64,000 bases of DNA, taken from assembly GCF_963678635.1 (NCBI RefSeq), contig NC_087065.1, forward strand, positions 3,346,001-3,410,000. The letters run 5' to 3'. Of this stretch, positions 37,718 to 49,308 are shown in pieces. Origin of the DNA: Symsagittifera roscoffensis. Taxonomy: Eukaryota; Xenacoelomorpha; Acoela; Convolutidae. The position numbers and the translations under genes were made by a program. Below the pieces are notes generated by a model. The model saw only the letters and a program-made list of their open reading frames with translations, did no database searches and was not told the DNA's origin. Each line of letters starts with the position of its first letter. Position 1 is the stretch's first letter.

Positions 37718-40700
37718 ATGGCTAGTGGTGACTTTTCGTGTGATTATGCTGCAAGAGGAACTTCATCTTGTTCGAAGTGCAAAGTAAAATTGCCCAAAGG
37801 ATCATTACGATTAGCAAAATTAGCGCCGAGTCCATATACAGAAGGCGAGACAATGAAGTCATACTTCCATGCCTCTTGCCTATTTGATTCTTTCCAAAGA
37901 GCAAGAGCTACTACAAAAGTAATCGAGTGCTCTTCAGACATTCAGGGTTTTTCGGAGTTGGAGGACGAAGAAAAAGATTCCTTAAAGTAAGTTTTTCGTC
38001 TATAAATTGTGTACCATAATATCTTACCGAAGCTTGAGCTGTGCAAACTACATGATTTCGATTTAGGAAGTTGATCGATGATTTATGCGAATTCAGGAAT
38101 CAAAAGGTTCCAACGGGAAAATCATCGAAGGAAAAATCTCAGAAACAAGCGAAAACAAACAATGCAACAAATGATTTACCCAAAAATTCGGCCGAGCCGA
38201 GTTGTAGTGCATGTTCTCCGCAACTGGATTTGAACGGAATGTCAGCAAATATTTCATTTCTTGCTTTTTGCAAATTAACAGAAAAAATTGCGAATGAGCC
38301 TGCTTACACCGGTAAAACAGCAATCATCAAGAGTTTTTTGAATTACAATGAAGACGTATCAAATGTTGAACTCACTCTTCTACTTAAACTCCTTTTACCA
38401 GGTCAGTTGACAATCAGTTTGTTGATGTTAGTAGACCAACAGTTTTTCAAAAGGGCAGGATCGATTTGAGGAGTGAACAAACTTTGACCTGTTTAGAGTA
38501 TGTTTCTCAAAACTTCTTTATAAAATTAAAATTTCTTCTTTGCCCGTGTGTGCAAAGTAATGTTTGAAGATGCATGGAATTTCTAAGTGTTATTAAGAGT
38601 CGATGAACGTAGTTCAGACTCTTAGATAGGTTGCCAAGAATTTTTTCGTTTTTTTTCTGGAAGAGTCTTAAAGTTTGTTCAGGCTCAATTTACTTTTCGC
38701 GGTCTGATTTCTTTATAATTCAGTTCATTTCCTTTGTTAAAAGGAAGACAAACTCCACCATCGAACTGCAAAAATATAAAGGTCCCAAAAACGTGATCGA
38801 CTTCTAATTTGGAAAGTGGAATTTAATTTTTAGATAACCCAGCGCACTAAAAAATTTACTTGTTGATCCAGTTTTCTCAAATTCGGTTAATTTTTATCAA
38901 AGTGCCAGTCATGATTGTTCTAGAAACTCATAAAGCTTTAAAGGCCTCTAATTTTAAAACGTGTAAGTATTTTTTATATTTACTTGCGTTCATAGACTCT
39001 TATCCAACTGAGTTTTGATTTTTTGCTTGTCTTTTCAGGAAAATTATTGAAATATGTTCATGCTCAAATTTAATTTTTTGCGGTATGACTTTTGATCCTA
39101 TCCACTTGCGATTAGCAAGCGTTATCAAATCGGAATATTGATTTTTTTCGGGTTATTAACTAGTTAAACAAATGGACCTATTATGCGGGCGTTTTATGGG
39201 CGTTAAACAAATGGACCGCTATTATGGACCTTATGCGGGCGTTTTATGCAGTTTTGTATCATATGCTTTTTTCAAACCAATCGGGCTGAGTTTCAGCTTA
39301 TTGACTGTCGGGTTTATTTCTGTGTGCTTATTTTCCGATTTTTTTTCCTTAAAATGTTCGGTAGTACTTTTGAGATCGATAACACTCTGTCACCAATATT
39401 TGAATGCCCAAAGTCAAACGGTCTAGGACCTCTTTGAAATTTTTAAATAACTTCAAACGTGAAAATACTTTTTGAAAAAAATATTTTCCCACTATTCAAT
39501 TGTAACATCGCTCGAAGTTATGTTTGCGAATAAATAGCGTCGTGGTGCTCTCATTCTGTAGTTGTTGTATCTCAAATGCGAAGCTCAGCTTTGCTTCTGT
39601 GGTTCAAGTACAGTTCATTTTTTTAAATAAAGGCAAACTTCATTATCGAACAACAAAAAAAGGTAATGGTCACGATAAACGTGAATGATTTTTATTTTAA
39701 AAAATGGATTTTATTTTCAGATTTCCCAGCGAAATAAAAATTACCTATTGATCCAGTTTTCTCTAAATGGGATAACTTTACGATTTTTTCTTAATCTTTT
39801 ACACTTTTCCATTCGTTTTTTATTAGTTTGGATGTTTTGTAACGAAAATAAAATTGAAGATATTCAGAGCCAGTCTATACAATATATACAATACATCAAT
39901 TTTGACTTCCTAATTCAAGAAGCCGGTAAAAATGAAAGTTTTTTGCTGAAAGGTAATATTGTTTTTAATGTTTTTAGATCATTGGTATAAACTTTCATTA
40001 CAGCTTTTAATTGACTGCCTGGTATCGTGTGTTGCGAGCATCACAGCTTTACTGCAGTTTATAGAGCTCTCATACATTTGAAAACTGAAAAAAAATCAAT
40101 CTTTCCTTTCATTGTTCTCACCTGCGATGACTTTCTCAGATGGTCCTCTTTTTGGAAATAGATTGTTTCATTCAATCATGCTGCCTTGAAATTTTTCCAG
40201 AACCTATTTTCTTGGATGCCATTCGATTTTAGTTTTTTGTTATCTGGCATTTTTTTTATTGCCAGTGATGACCGCTCTGATACGCTATGTGCCTCTTCGC
40301 TTATGTCAAGTTTGCAATATATACTTCAGTTATGTTTCGAAAGTTTATGCTTCTCATTTCGGTTGTTGTTTAGGAGTTATAAAGAGGGTCTATAACATAC
40401 ACAACAAACAGCTACTGAAAGTGTTTGCCCTGGTTTTGAACTGCGACCAGGATCAAATGTCAGACCATCTGGACCAATCGGGAGATATTTCACTCACTAT
40501 TGAGCACTTCTTTCTCAACGCTAAATCGGACATCGAACCAATTGCGGAAATTTCAGCAAGTCTAACTATTGTGGATATAGATAAGTTTTTGGGTTAGCTT
40601 GTTTTAAATATCTATCAGGCTACGAAATCGAGTTATTCTGATGATCTATCCCTTATTCTATTATTTTCAAAGTTGCGAGAATCTTTGCTTTCCCATGATT

Positions 40701-43700
40701 AGTTATTAAGTTGAAATTTTTAAGTTCTTGATCGCGCAAAATTAAGAAATCGAAGCATCAGCTTAAATAGATCTTACATCGGAAATATTTTGATGAAGTT
40801 TAGAAAAATTATCCAACGTGACCACCGAACGAGACCAGGAGCGTTTCTTCTCTCAAATGGCTCCAAAGTGCTCAGCTAAGGAGTTGAAAGTACTCATTAG
40901 ACTCGTGAAACATGATCTGAGAATGAACGCGGGTGCGAAGCCAGTGCTGGACGCCATAGATGCACGTGCATACGAGGCCTTTCAGACATCGAGGGATTTG
41001 AAGGACGTAGTGACTCGAGTTATGCAACGGAAGGACAGTCCCAAAATGACAAAACAATTAAGGTGGGTGGTAAGTTAAGTCAAAACCATGTCTATACGAG
41101 AGAAAGGACTAACATAAGAGCTGTTGTGCATCTAGTTAATAACTGGATGCATTTTGGGTTCTTTTTCTGGACTGACTAATGTTGGCTCATCCTCGAACAA
41201 TAAGCACGGATCATGACGAGTTTCAAACCAGTAACCTTTGGCTTGAGAGGCGAGGAAGTAACGACTTCAACGCTGCTTGCTCCCCTTAATTGCCAGAAGT
41301 AGAAAAATGCCAGAATCTTGTTCCGGCGATTTCGTCGTAAGAAATTGGAAGCTCGAGAACTGAGTTCCATTCCCGCTCATAATATTAGGTTCCTTTATTT
41401 TCTTGTCTTTGAAAGCGCCCGCGGACTAAATCCCCCAGGATAAAATCCCACTGGATATAATCCCCCAGGACTCAATCCCCCATAGGACCAAATCCCCCTA
41501 GGACAAAATCCACCATATTTTATTCAGTATAATGGAAATCAAACTGTACACATTATATAATTTCATGTTTCTATTGATTCCATTTTGAACTGACTTCCAT
41601 TTATACAAGCATCGCCTCATGTTCAATCATGATGGACTTTGAAATGGCTTGCATCAATTCTGTGGGTGACAACTTTCCAGACACAGAAATCAAAGGTTGT
41701 TTCTTTCACTTCTCGCAAGCCATTTGCAGAAAGATACTTGAATTTGGTTATGCTGTTCATCAACCTAGCTATACGTCTTTTAGCTGCTCTTGCGTTTGCC
41801 CCACCCTTAAATGAAGAAGCCTGGTATAAACAAATACTAGTAACTTGCCACATTCCTGACGACACAAACTGGACGAGACGGAAATCGCGATTCGACATGG
41901 ATATGTGGAACGTTTACTTCAGGACCATTGACGACCTCCCCTGAACAAACAATGCCCTTGGATTTCACCGTGGACTCGAATCCATACTCCAAATGTCAAA
42001 TCCTGACATATGGAAGTTCATTGAGGCAATTCAGAGGCAGCAATCACTGCAATCTTTCAGTTTTGCTCAAATGCAGCTCGGCAAGAAAGTTCATACAAGG
42101 AAAGAGAATAATTTTGGGAGGATAAAGAGAATTGTATGCTCTGCCGCTAACTACAAAGAGTTGGATTATCTTAAAGCCATAGCTGTTAACTTGTACTTTT
42201 AGTTTTTAGTCATTAATCTATCTACTTCAAGTTTTACTGTCGCTGTTTTGTTGAATTCGAATGTGGGGGATTTTAAGCTAGAAACTGGGGGATGTTGTCC
42301 TAGTGGGATTTGGTCCTACGGGGGATTTAGTCCTGGGGGATTATATCCGGTGGGATTTTATCCTGCGGGATTTAGTCCTAGACCCTGGTAATTGTAGTAT
42401 CATAGTAGTGTATGTTCCAACAGTAGTTAATTGGTGTGTAGTATAAAAGTGTCCCTGATGACGCCTGTGCTTCCGATGTTGGCAGAAGCGTGCAAGAGTG
42501 TGGCATTTGCACTGGAAAGGTGTCCCAATGGAATGTACTCGGAGATCAAATACGACGGGGAACGAGTACAGGTACATTAGATACTAATAAAGCAAGATAA
42601 GAGTTCGCACAATAGAATATCATACAAATAAAGACATGGGAGCAGAATTCAACGAAGCGAATATGCAAGTTAGGCATTATCAGGTTTATGCTTCTAAGCT
42701 TGATGCAAAATTTTTGAAAATTTAACCAAAAAAATTTGATGAGTTCGATGTGTTCACTGTAAACATTTATTAAAAGTAAATGACAATAATTGGACTCAAA
42801 ATGAGAGAAATTTAAGATGGTAGTTCGATACTTGGTGCTCGAGTAGATAAGTTGTCAATTGGAAGTGGACGTTGTAGGTGCACAAGAAGGGATCCACTTA
42901 CCAGTACTTCTCGAGGAGTCTGAAGCCTGTAGTAGCACACAAAGTGGCCCATATCAAAGGTAGAGAACTTAGATTCCAACAAAATAACTCAGTTGCAGTG
43001 GAGATAATGCAATAATTGAACTGATATTGGACAACTGAGTCGGAGAACTGTTCAAGAGTCGATGAAAGTAGTTCCGACTCTTATATAGGTGGCAATGGTT
43101 TTTTGATTTTTTCAGGAAAAGTCTTAATTTGTTCAGGCTCTAAAATACTGTTTTGACTTTTGATTTCTTCTTTGAGTCAGTATTGTTTTTCTGTTTACTG
43201 GTGTTCATTGACTCGTTCCAACTGTTTGTTAACTATGCTTCACTTAACTTATTTTCCAAGTTGAACAATCCTGTATCCAGATTATTTAAGGTCTGTTTCG
43301 ATTATTAAGAATGAAAAATACCTTTGCAATCTGTTTTACTCCAAGTTTCTGCTTTTCAGAATTCTTACCTCAAGCGTGTCCTGCTGGCAATGACATGATT
43401 CTGGACTGCGAAGTTCTTCTAGTGGACACAAACACTGGACAACCTCTTCCCTTTGGCACTCTTGGAGTCCATAAGAAGACTGCATTTGCCAATGCCTCAG
43501 TCTGTCTCTTCATTTTCGACTGTCTTCTATTCAACGAGGAGACTTTAGTGGAGCAGCCATTGGCATACAGGAAAAAAATACTCTACGGTAATTTGCAGAT
43601 TTCTCACCCTTTACATCGACAATCGTTCATTTTTGCTACGCGCATATTGCGTAAAATGTTTATCCTTGCTTTGATGTTTAAGTTGAGAATAACAATATCA

Positions 43701-45664
43701 GACATCCTTTTTTTCCACTGCTTGAAAACCAATTTGTATATTTTTGAGCTTAGTATTTTTGAATCTAAATTGAGGCTAAAACGGCTTCATTATTGAGCTT
43801 TTTCACAACAAAGTTTTTTGGGATCATAAAATCGAGCACAAACTAATATCTTATGTCCAACTGTCGGGTCGGAATTAATATGTAAATGTTTGCGTCTCTT
43901 TTCAGATAACATCACGGAGGTTCCTAACAAAATAATGCTCAGTGAACACACGGTTAGTTAAACACCATGTCAATTATTAATTTACCAAATCTTTTGGTTG
44001 GATCACAACGTGCTATCTTATCTTCTTTTCAGATAATCAAAGATGGCTCGAAGTTGAACACAATGATAATGGAGACCATCAAAGCAGGATTAGAAGGACT
44101 GGTTCTGAAGGACACTCAGAGTGTCTATGAGCCGGGGAAGAGACACTGGCTGAAGGTGAAGAAGGACTACCTGCAGGATGGGGCCATGGCCGACACTGCT
44201 GACTTGGTCTGTCTGGGTGCTTACTATGGCACAGGCAATAAGGTGGGCTGAATTACAAAACTAATACCATTTATCCAAGATGGAAGGACCAACATACGGA
44301 AGGACAGTTTTTCAGTTTTTTTTATACGGAGACTCGCTGTTTTGTCCCGGTTAAATGATGCATACGACAAGTTTGGACCATGGTGGGTCTCAAATTTTTG
44401 ATCTTATAATAGAGGAGGATTTTTATCAATAGGGCTATCGATTCTCAGAAGTTTTTCGCGGAAATTAAATCAAACGAATAGGACGGAAATTTGATAGGAT
44501 TCTTGAAAGTTTTTAGTTAGCATACCTTGTTTATTGGCATAATTGAGCACCAGATAACAAAAAATTTAAACGTGAGTAGCCTAAAAATGCCTGTTTTTGA
44601 TTGGTTCTCGTCGGTCGAAGCAGTTTTTTGATTAAAGTTGGTTTAGGGTGGCTTGATGTCTTCATTTCTCATGGGTGTCTACGACGAAGCATCGAGATCT
44701 TGGCTGACGGTTACAAAAGTCTCAAATGGATTCACAGACGCACAGCTGAGCAAAGTCAACAAAGATCTCAAAATGACTAAGATATCCAAGGATCCGAACC
44801 AAGTGCCACGCATGTTCAAAATCAAGAAGCAGCTGGTCCCTGATTTCGTGATTAGTGATATAAAAGACGCACCTGTTTGGGAGATCACAGGAGCTGAGTT
44901 CACGCAAGCGGAAGGACATACGGCCGATGGGATTTCGATCCGGTTTCCGAGAGTAACGAAAGTGAGAGACGATAAGTCTTGGAGGGAGGCAACTGATTTC
45001 ATTCGACTCAAAGTTCTAGGTGGGTAAAAAAAGTGGTAACATTTTAAAACAGCCGAAGTAAATGACACGTTGATTCTTTTTGGCTTTACGGGGGATAAAT
45101 CATAGGTCGATTGGCACCACGGAAACGGTTGGCACCATTAAAAACTAAATTAAACCTATGATAAGTTATATTTCAATTTTAGTCGCCAAGTCGAAGGAAA
45201 ACTCGGACATCGAATCTATCATGTCCAAAAACTCGACGGATTCACCAACTTTATCTTCAAGCACAAGAAGTAAAAACAACCAACCAAGTTCAAGCAAAAC
45301 GTCTCCGCCGTTAAGCCCACGTAAACGAGAAGGTCAACAAACTCCAATCACATCGTCGTTTTCTAAAAAGCCGAAGAGAGTAGAACAAAGTGCCTCATTA
45401 AAGAGCCATTCAACTAAACTGAAAAACATATTCACCGATTATAAATTATTTGTGGGCGACTCAGTTGCGAGTAAAGAGAAGCTAGAGCGTTACTTCATTG
45501 CGTATGATGGCGAAACAGTAGAAAGTTATGAAGTTGATCGTAATAAAATTGTGATATGCTCTGACGAAGAATGGAAATGCATGTCGAGTGGAGTCCGAGT
45601 GTCGCAGGAGTGGGTTTTCGACAGTGTGAAAGCAGGAGAAGTACAAGATACGAAAATATATTAA
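37718..45664 (+). CDS. LIG3: DNA ligase III, 11 exons
   Basis: Exons: 37718-37986, 38067-38401, 40374-40592, 40804-41062, 42442-42571, 42878-42959, 43360-43587, 43906-43952, 44033-44242, 44647-45019 and 45183-45664. They sum to 2634 nt, giving 877 residues plus a stop, all with GT-AG junctions. This ATP-dependent ligase seals nicks in base-excision and single-strand-break repair and in mitochondria. Exon 1 encodes the N-terminal PARP-type zinc finger (CSKCKVKL, then YFHASC). Exons 2-4 encode the DNA-binding domain (LIRLVKHDLRMNAGAK). Exon 5 has the adenylation motif EIKYDGERVQ with its AMP-accepting Lys. Exons 6-10 hold the rest of the catalytic core (EGLVLKD, KRHWLKVKKDYL, DGISIRFPR). Exon 11 has a Ser/Lys-rich linker and a C-terminal BRCT domain (WVFDSVKAGE), the partner site for XRCC1 in vertebrate LIG3-alpha. 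No separate mitochondrial leader is evident before the first Met. Confidence 0.95.
38600..38885 (+). repeat. Dispersed intronic repeat family, copy 1
   Basis: A repeat of about 300 bp in LIG3 intron 2 carries the words GTTCAGGCTCA, AAACTCCACCATCGAACTGC and TTGTTGATCCAGTTTTCTC. Related copies lie at about 39560-39775, 43050-43200, 60700-60960 and 63425-63715. There is no coding capacity and no clear termini. Confidence 0.65.
39560..39775 (+). repeat. Dispersed intronic repeat family, copy 2
   Basis: It shares AAACTTCATTATCGAACAAC and CCTATTGATCCAGTTTTCTC with the copy at 38600 and lies in the same LIG3 intron. Confidence 0.6.
41165..41305 (-). mobile_element. tRNA-derived SINE in LIG3 intron 4
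   Basis: On the minus strand an A-box-like GTTGAAGTCGTTAC and a B-box-like GGTTTGAAACTC are followed by CATGATCCGTGCTTATTG and a body ending in CAGTCCAGAAAAAG. The same body follows a tRNA-like head on the plus strand at 57990-58115, so the two belong to one SINE family. Confidence 0.65.
41418..42385. mobile_element. Decayed MULE-type DNA transposon in LIG3 intron 4
   Basis: Inverted repeats of about 90 bp at each end are built of short direct words such as GGACTAAATCCCCC and GGATAAAATCCCAC. The right end GGGTCTAGGAC (read inwards) is the same as that of the foldback element at 36795-37252. Inside, plus-strand frames at 41629-42200 keep a broken piece of MULE transposase (FEMACINSVGDNFPDTEIKG and FFHFSQA). 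The reading frame is disrupted, so it is a relic. No clear target duplication is seen. Confidence 0.75.
43050..43200 (+). repeat. Dispersed intronic repeat family, copy 3 (partial)
   Basis: It starts AGAGTCGATGAAAGTAG and shares CTTATATAGGTGGCAATG-type and TTTGTTCAGGCTC words with the copies at 38600 and 63425. It lies in LIG3 intron 6. Confidence 0.55.
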
Positions 45665-47669
45665 GTTTGAAAAATATTCTATTTGTGTACATTTGAAAAA
45701 TATTCTATTTTGTGTACAACATAAATTAGTGCAGCGAAATATTTTCATCGAGAAAGATTATCAACTGAATCGTCTCAAAAGCCCTTAGTACACTTTTTTA
45801 ATGATTTGTTTTCCTCCTTTTTTACAAGTTTTGTTTACCCTTGCGATAAGCAAGGGTATTGCAATCGGGTACGAGACTTTTCCCGTAAAAGACTTTTTCA
45901 CAGGATATCCAATTTCAAGATCTCATTTTTTCAGCACATTGAACTTTTAACACCTCTAGTTACTCTGTCTAGAGTTATTGCGTTACTGTATCTACTGGCA
46001 CTTACACAAGCACAGCTTGTGTTATAGTATGAGCTCGCACTTTTTTCCAACCCAAGTCGCAAATATTGTTGCGACGCAAATATTGTTGCGACGAAATGTG
46101 TTCATTTTGCTCTATAACCAGCTATTAAGTACAGCCAATGCTACGGATATTAACACAGACTATTATATTACAAATAGCACTTTACCTTCAAGGTATCATG
46201 TATCTGTTGCGTAGAAGTAGGGAAGGAGACACACGACAAAATAAGAGGGTTCGAGCCTAGGCAGGGTCGGATGTTTTTAATGAAATTTTTGGTATACTAG
46301 CCGAAATGCATCTGCTCTATAAATTGAGGCATGTTAGTTGTTAATTTTTTTTTCAAATTGACTGATACTAAAAAATGCATCATAATTGGCTTGCGTCATT
46401 TAGCAATTATGTAGACTCATAATTGGCGTGCGTCACTTAAGAAATTTTGTAGACTCTAAGTTTTACTCATTCAGTCTTCCCCAGCAGCGTTATCGGTCAT
46501 ATTTTTGCTTGTGTATGCGAAGTGCAACTTCGCCTCTCTGTAAATATTTCAAATGTAAAAATGTATTTTCCGCCGGGTGATTTTTAAAAAATTCTATTCA
46601 AATAAATGTTATGTTCATTTCGAAGAATGTAACACGAGCGAACGTTTTTCTATGCACGCTTTTTCGAAGGCATTTCTAATACACGCTAAAACTTTCAGTT
46701 CGAAAAGAAAAAACTTTTGAAGCGATTGTTTTTTTAATTCATTTTTGAAGGGATGATTTTTCGAAGGCTTGGTTTCTGATTTTTTTTTGTTGTTTCAATA
46801 GTGTGTGCAGTTAGCTGAACAAAACTTAGAATCAAAATTTGATTTTGAGCAATTTCATTTCAAGTCCATTCAAGGTGATTGGAAAGCGTATTGGTCAAAA
46901 TTTTTCTAATTAGTCTCAATTTTTCTCAGAAAGATTCCGAAAAAGTTTATTTTCTAATTTTGACTCGATTGTTCTGTCTACTAAGGTAATTGGCGGGTGT
47001 TGAATGATATTTAAGATAGAGTTTTTCTAGTTGAAATGTTTTGAAAGCTATGAATTTCTTGTTTTTTTTTCACTAACGGACGTCTTTATTATTATTTGTG
47101 ATCTTTTTTAACTGTGTCGGAGCTATCTTATCGTTGCGTATTAGCCTTACATCTGAAAAGATTGGTGTAGTTGGGATAATTTCATAGGTTTTTAAAGTTT
47201 TATATATTTTTTTCTATTCTACAAGTTTTTTGGAATTTCAATAATTATTTTTTTTTGTTTATTTTTTTGATATTTGGTTTAGGCAAGCGATCGAATGTGC
47301 ATACTGAGACATCCGGATGTTCTTAATGGACATGCAGTTTTTTTGTTTCAATACTTCAGAAGTTTCTTGGTGAATTTTTGGACCGAAACCTCACTTTTTT
47401 TTCGCATTCTTCCATCTGATAGTTGTCATAAAGAAATGAATGGAATTTGTGTAACCTGAATCCTCTGTTTTTGGTAATTGAGTTTTATAAGAATTGCAAA
47501 AATTTTTATCCGACGATTTCTTCAACATAACTCATTTACTTTTTCTTTTTTGTAAGAGCCAGATTATCTTTCGAACTTTGACATGTAGTTATGTATCGCA
47601 AGTGGTTGGAAGCTCTTCTTCGCCTCTGTGTTTAATTTTGAGATCAAATAGTAAGGTTTGAGATTTTTC
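45665..47669. other. Intergenic region LIG3-COQ5
   Basis: This 2.0-kb AT-rich region has many T runs. A pair of short direct repeats with CATAATTGGCTTGCGTCA and CATAATTGGCGTGCGTCA lies at about 46380-46440. A B-box-like GGGTTCGAGCC at about 46248 hints at a SINE remnant. I see no gene. Confidence 0.6.
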
Positions 47670-47671
47670 AG
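47670..47671 (+). promoter_or_regulatory. Splice acceptor 2 nt before COQ5 ATG
   Basis: GAGATTTTTCAG ends here and the ATG is at 47674. This fits a trans-splice site or a 5' UTR intron. Confidence 0.55.
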
Positions 47672-47673
47672 AT

Positions 47674-49008
47674 ATGGCTTTGTCACCATTCTGCTTGCGC
47701 AGTTTGCGGTTTCCTAGAGCGTGCAAAATGTGCATCCAAACTCGTAAAATCAGTCTGGGTGCGCCACTGATGCGAGCACAAAGCCCTCAGCCAGAACAGT
47801 CTTCACTAGATTCACAATCGGATGCTTGGTTCGGCTACGAGAGTGTCCAGAATAGCGAAGAGAAGCAGAGACGTGTGAACGAAGTGTTTTCCTCGGTGGC
47901 GAAGAAGTATGACGTCATGAATGACGTAATGTCTCTAGGAGTGCACAGGTACTGGAAGGATGAGTTTGTGAGACAGTGCAATGTACAATCAGGCATGAAA
48001 GTGTTAGACATGGCAGGTCAGTTTTAAAGTCAATGGAGGGTAAGGAGATAATATAAGAGTTCGCGAGATTTCTCATTTCTACATCTGATTTAGAATTCAT
48101 GATGAGCCATATCGCTTAAGTGTTGGACGCTTTTGACGAGCAGGAACAACGATCATCGTTTTTTTTTTCGAACAAATGATTGCTAGAAGAATGCAGTTCC
48201 AAAAATTAATTGAATAATTTTTTTCTCTTTTAAGCTTCATACTAAATTATAAATTTTTCAACTTCAAAGTTGGTTTAGAAAAATCTTATGGTGATCAATG
48301 ATCAAGATAGCAAAATTTTATCCGCTCGTTTGCGGCATTAGGAAGGATATTAATTGGTCATGGAATTGATTTTATGAGGCTAGTTTAAATTATTTAGAGC
48401 GAGTCAATAGGTAATTGGACGCTGCATGCTTGGATCAAGAGCTTTTGTTCCTTTCAGGTGGTACTGGTGACATTGCTTTCAGAATAAGCAAGCAATTTCC
48501 TGGTGCAGAAGTGACAGTCGGCGACATCAGTGAAAATATGCTCAAGTTTGGCAGAAAAAGAGCCAAAAAGGAAATTAAAAACGACGAAAACAGCAAACAA
48601 ATCACGTGGACCGTTGCCGATGGGCAAAATCTACCTTTTGAGGACAATCAGTTTGACCTCTACACAGTCTCTTTTGGGATCCGGAATTATGGCGACCTTA
48701 ATAAGGGTGTTCAAGAAGCGTACAGAGTTTTGAAACCTGGTGGGAGGTTCATGTGTCTTGAGTTTTCAGACGTTGAGAACCAACTTTTGAAGAGTGTGTA
48801 TGACAGATACTCGATGGATTTCATCCCTGTGTTCGGAGCAGTTGTTGCGGGTGATTGGGACTCATACAAGTATTTAGTGGAGAGTATTCGGAAGTTCCCA
48901 AATAAGACTGAATTTAGAGATATGATCAGTAATGTGGGATTCAAAGGTGCTACTTATAACTCGTTTCTCTCCGGAGTCGCTGCAATACATTCTGGTTTTA
49001 AATTGTAA
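47674..49008 (+). CDS. COQ5: COQ5, 2-methoxy-6-polyprenyl-1,4-benzoquinol methyltransferase, mitochondrial
   Basis: Two exons, 47674-48016 and 48458-49008, total 894 nt (297 residues plus stop). COQ5 is the C-methyltransferase of ubiquinone synthesis, in the mitochondrial matrix. The N-terminal ~35 residues are basic and free of acidic residues, as expected of a mitochondrial leader. The UbiE/COQ5 family signature follows: [19 protein letters not shown], then SAM-binding motif I spanning the splice site (VLDMAG|GTGDIA), DISENML, the motif VADGQNLPF with [11 protein letters not shown], and [13 protein letters not shown]. The intron is 441 bp with GT-AG ends. Length is close to the animal family (about 300-330). 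AATAAA at 49201-49206 may end the transcript. ANAPC5 begins 300 bp downstream on the same strand. Confidence 0.96.
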
Positions 49009-49297
49009 ATATAATTTTGCTTAAGTTTGATTATGAGGAAAGTTTATCGATTTCAGTTTTATTAAATCCTTGCTGAGGATGTGTACAGTTTATTGCGTAT
49101 GCTTAATTTTTCTAGTGTTGATATAAGATACATTAAAATCATCGTGTATCTCTTCAACGTGCCATTTTTCTGTAATTGACCTAATTTCCGTAGTCATCGG
49201 AATAAATTAGTCATTGACAAAGAAAGGGCAAATTTATTAGGAGGAAATGCTAACTGCGAGGAAACTTGATATGATTGAAAACAAACAGCTTGTCTTC

Positions 49298-49299
49298 AG
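49298..49299 (+). promoter_or_regulatory. Splice acceptor 9 nt before ANAPC5 ATG
   Basis: GCTTGTCTTCAG ends at 49299 and the ATG is at 49309. It lies about 90 bp after a possible COQ5 polyadenylation word. Confidence 0.55.
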
Positions 49300-49308
49300 A
49301 TAGATTAG

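Noticed and set aside
41629-42202. An intact MULE transposase gene
   Set aside because: Only a short transposase piece remains, split over frames with stops. It is a relic.
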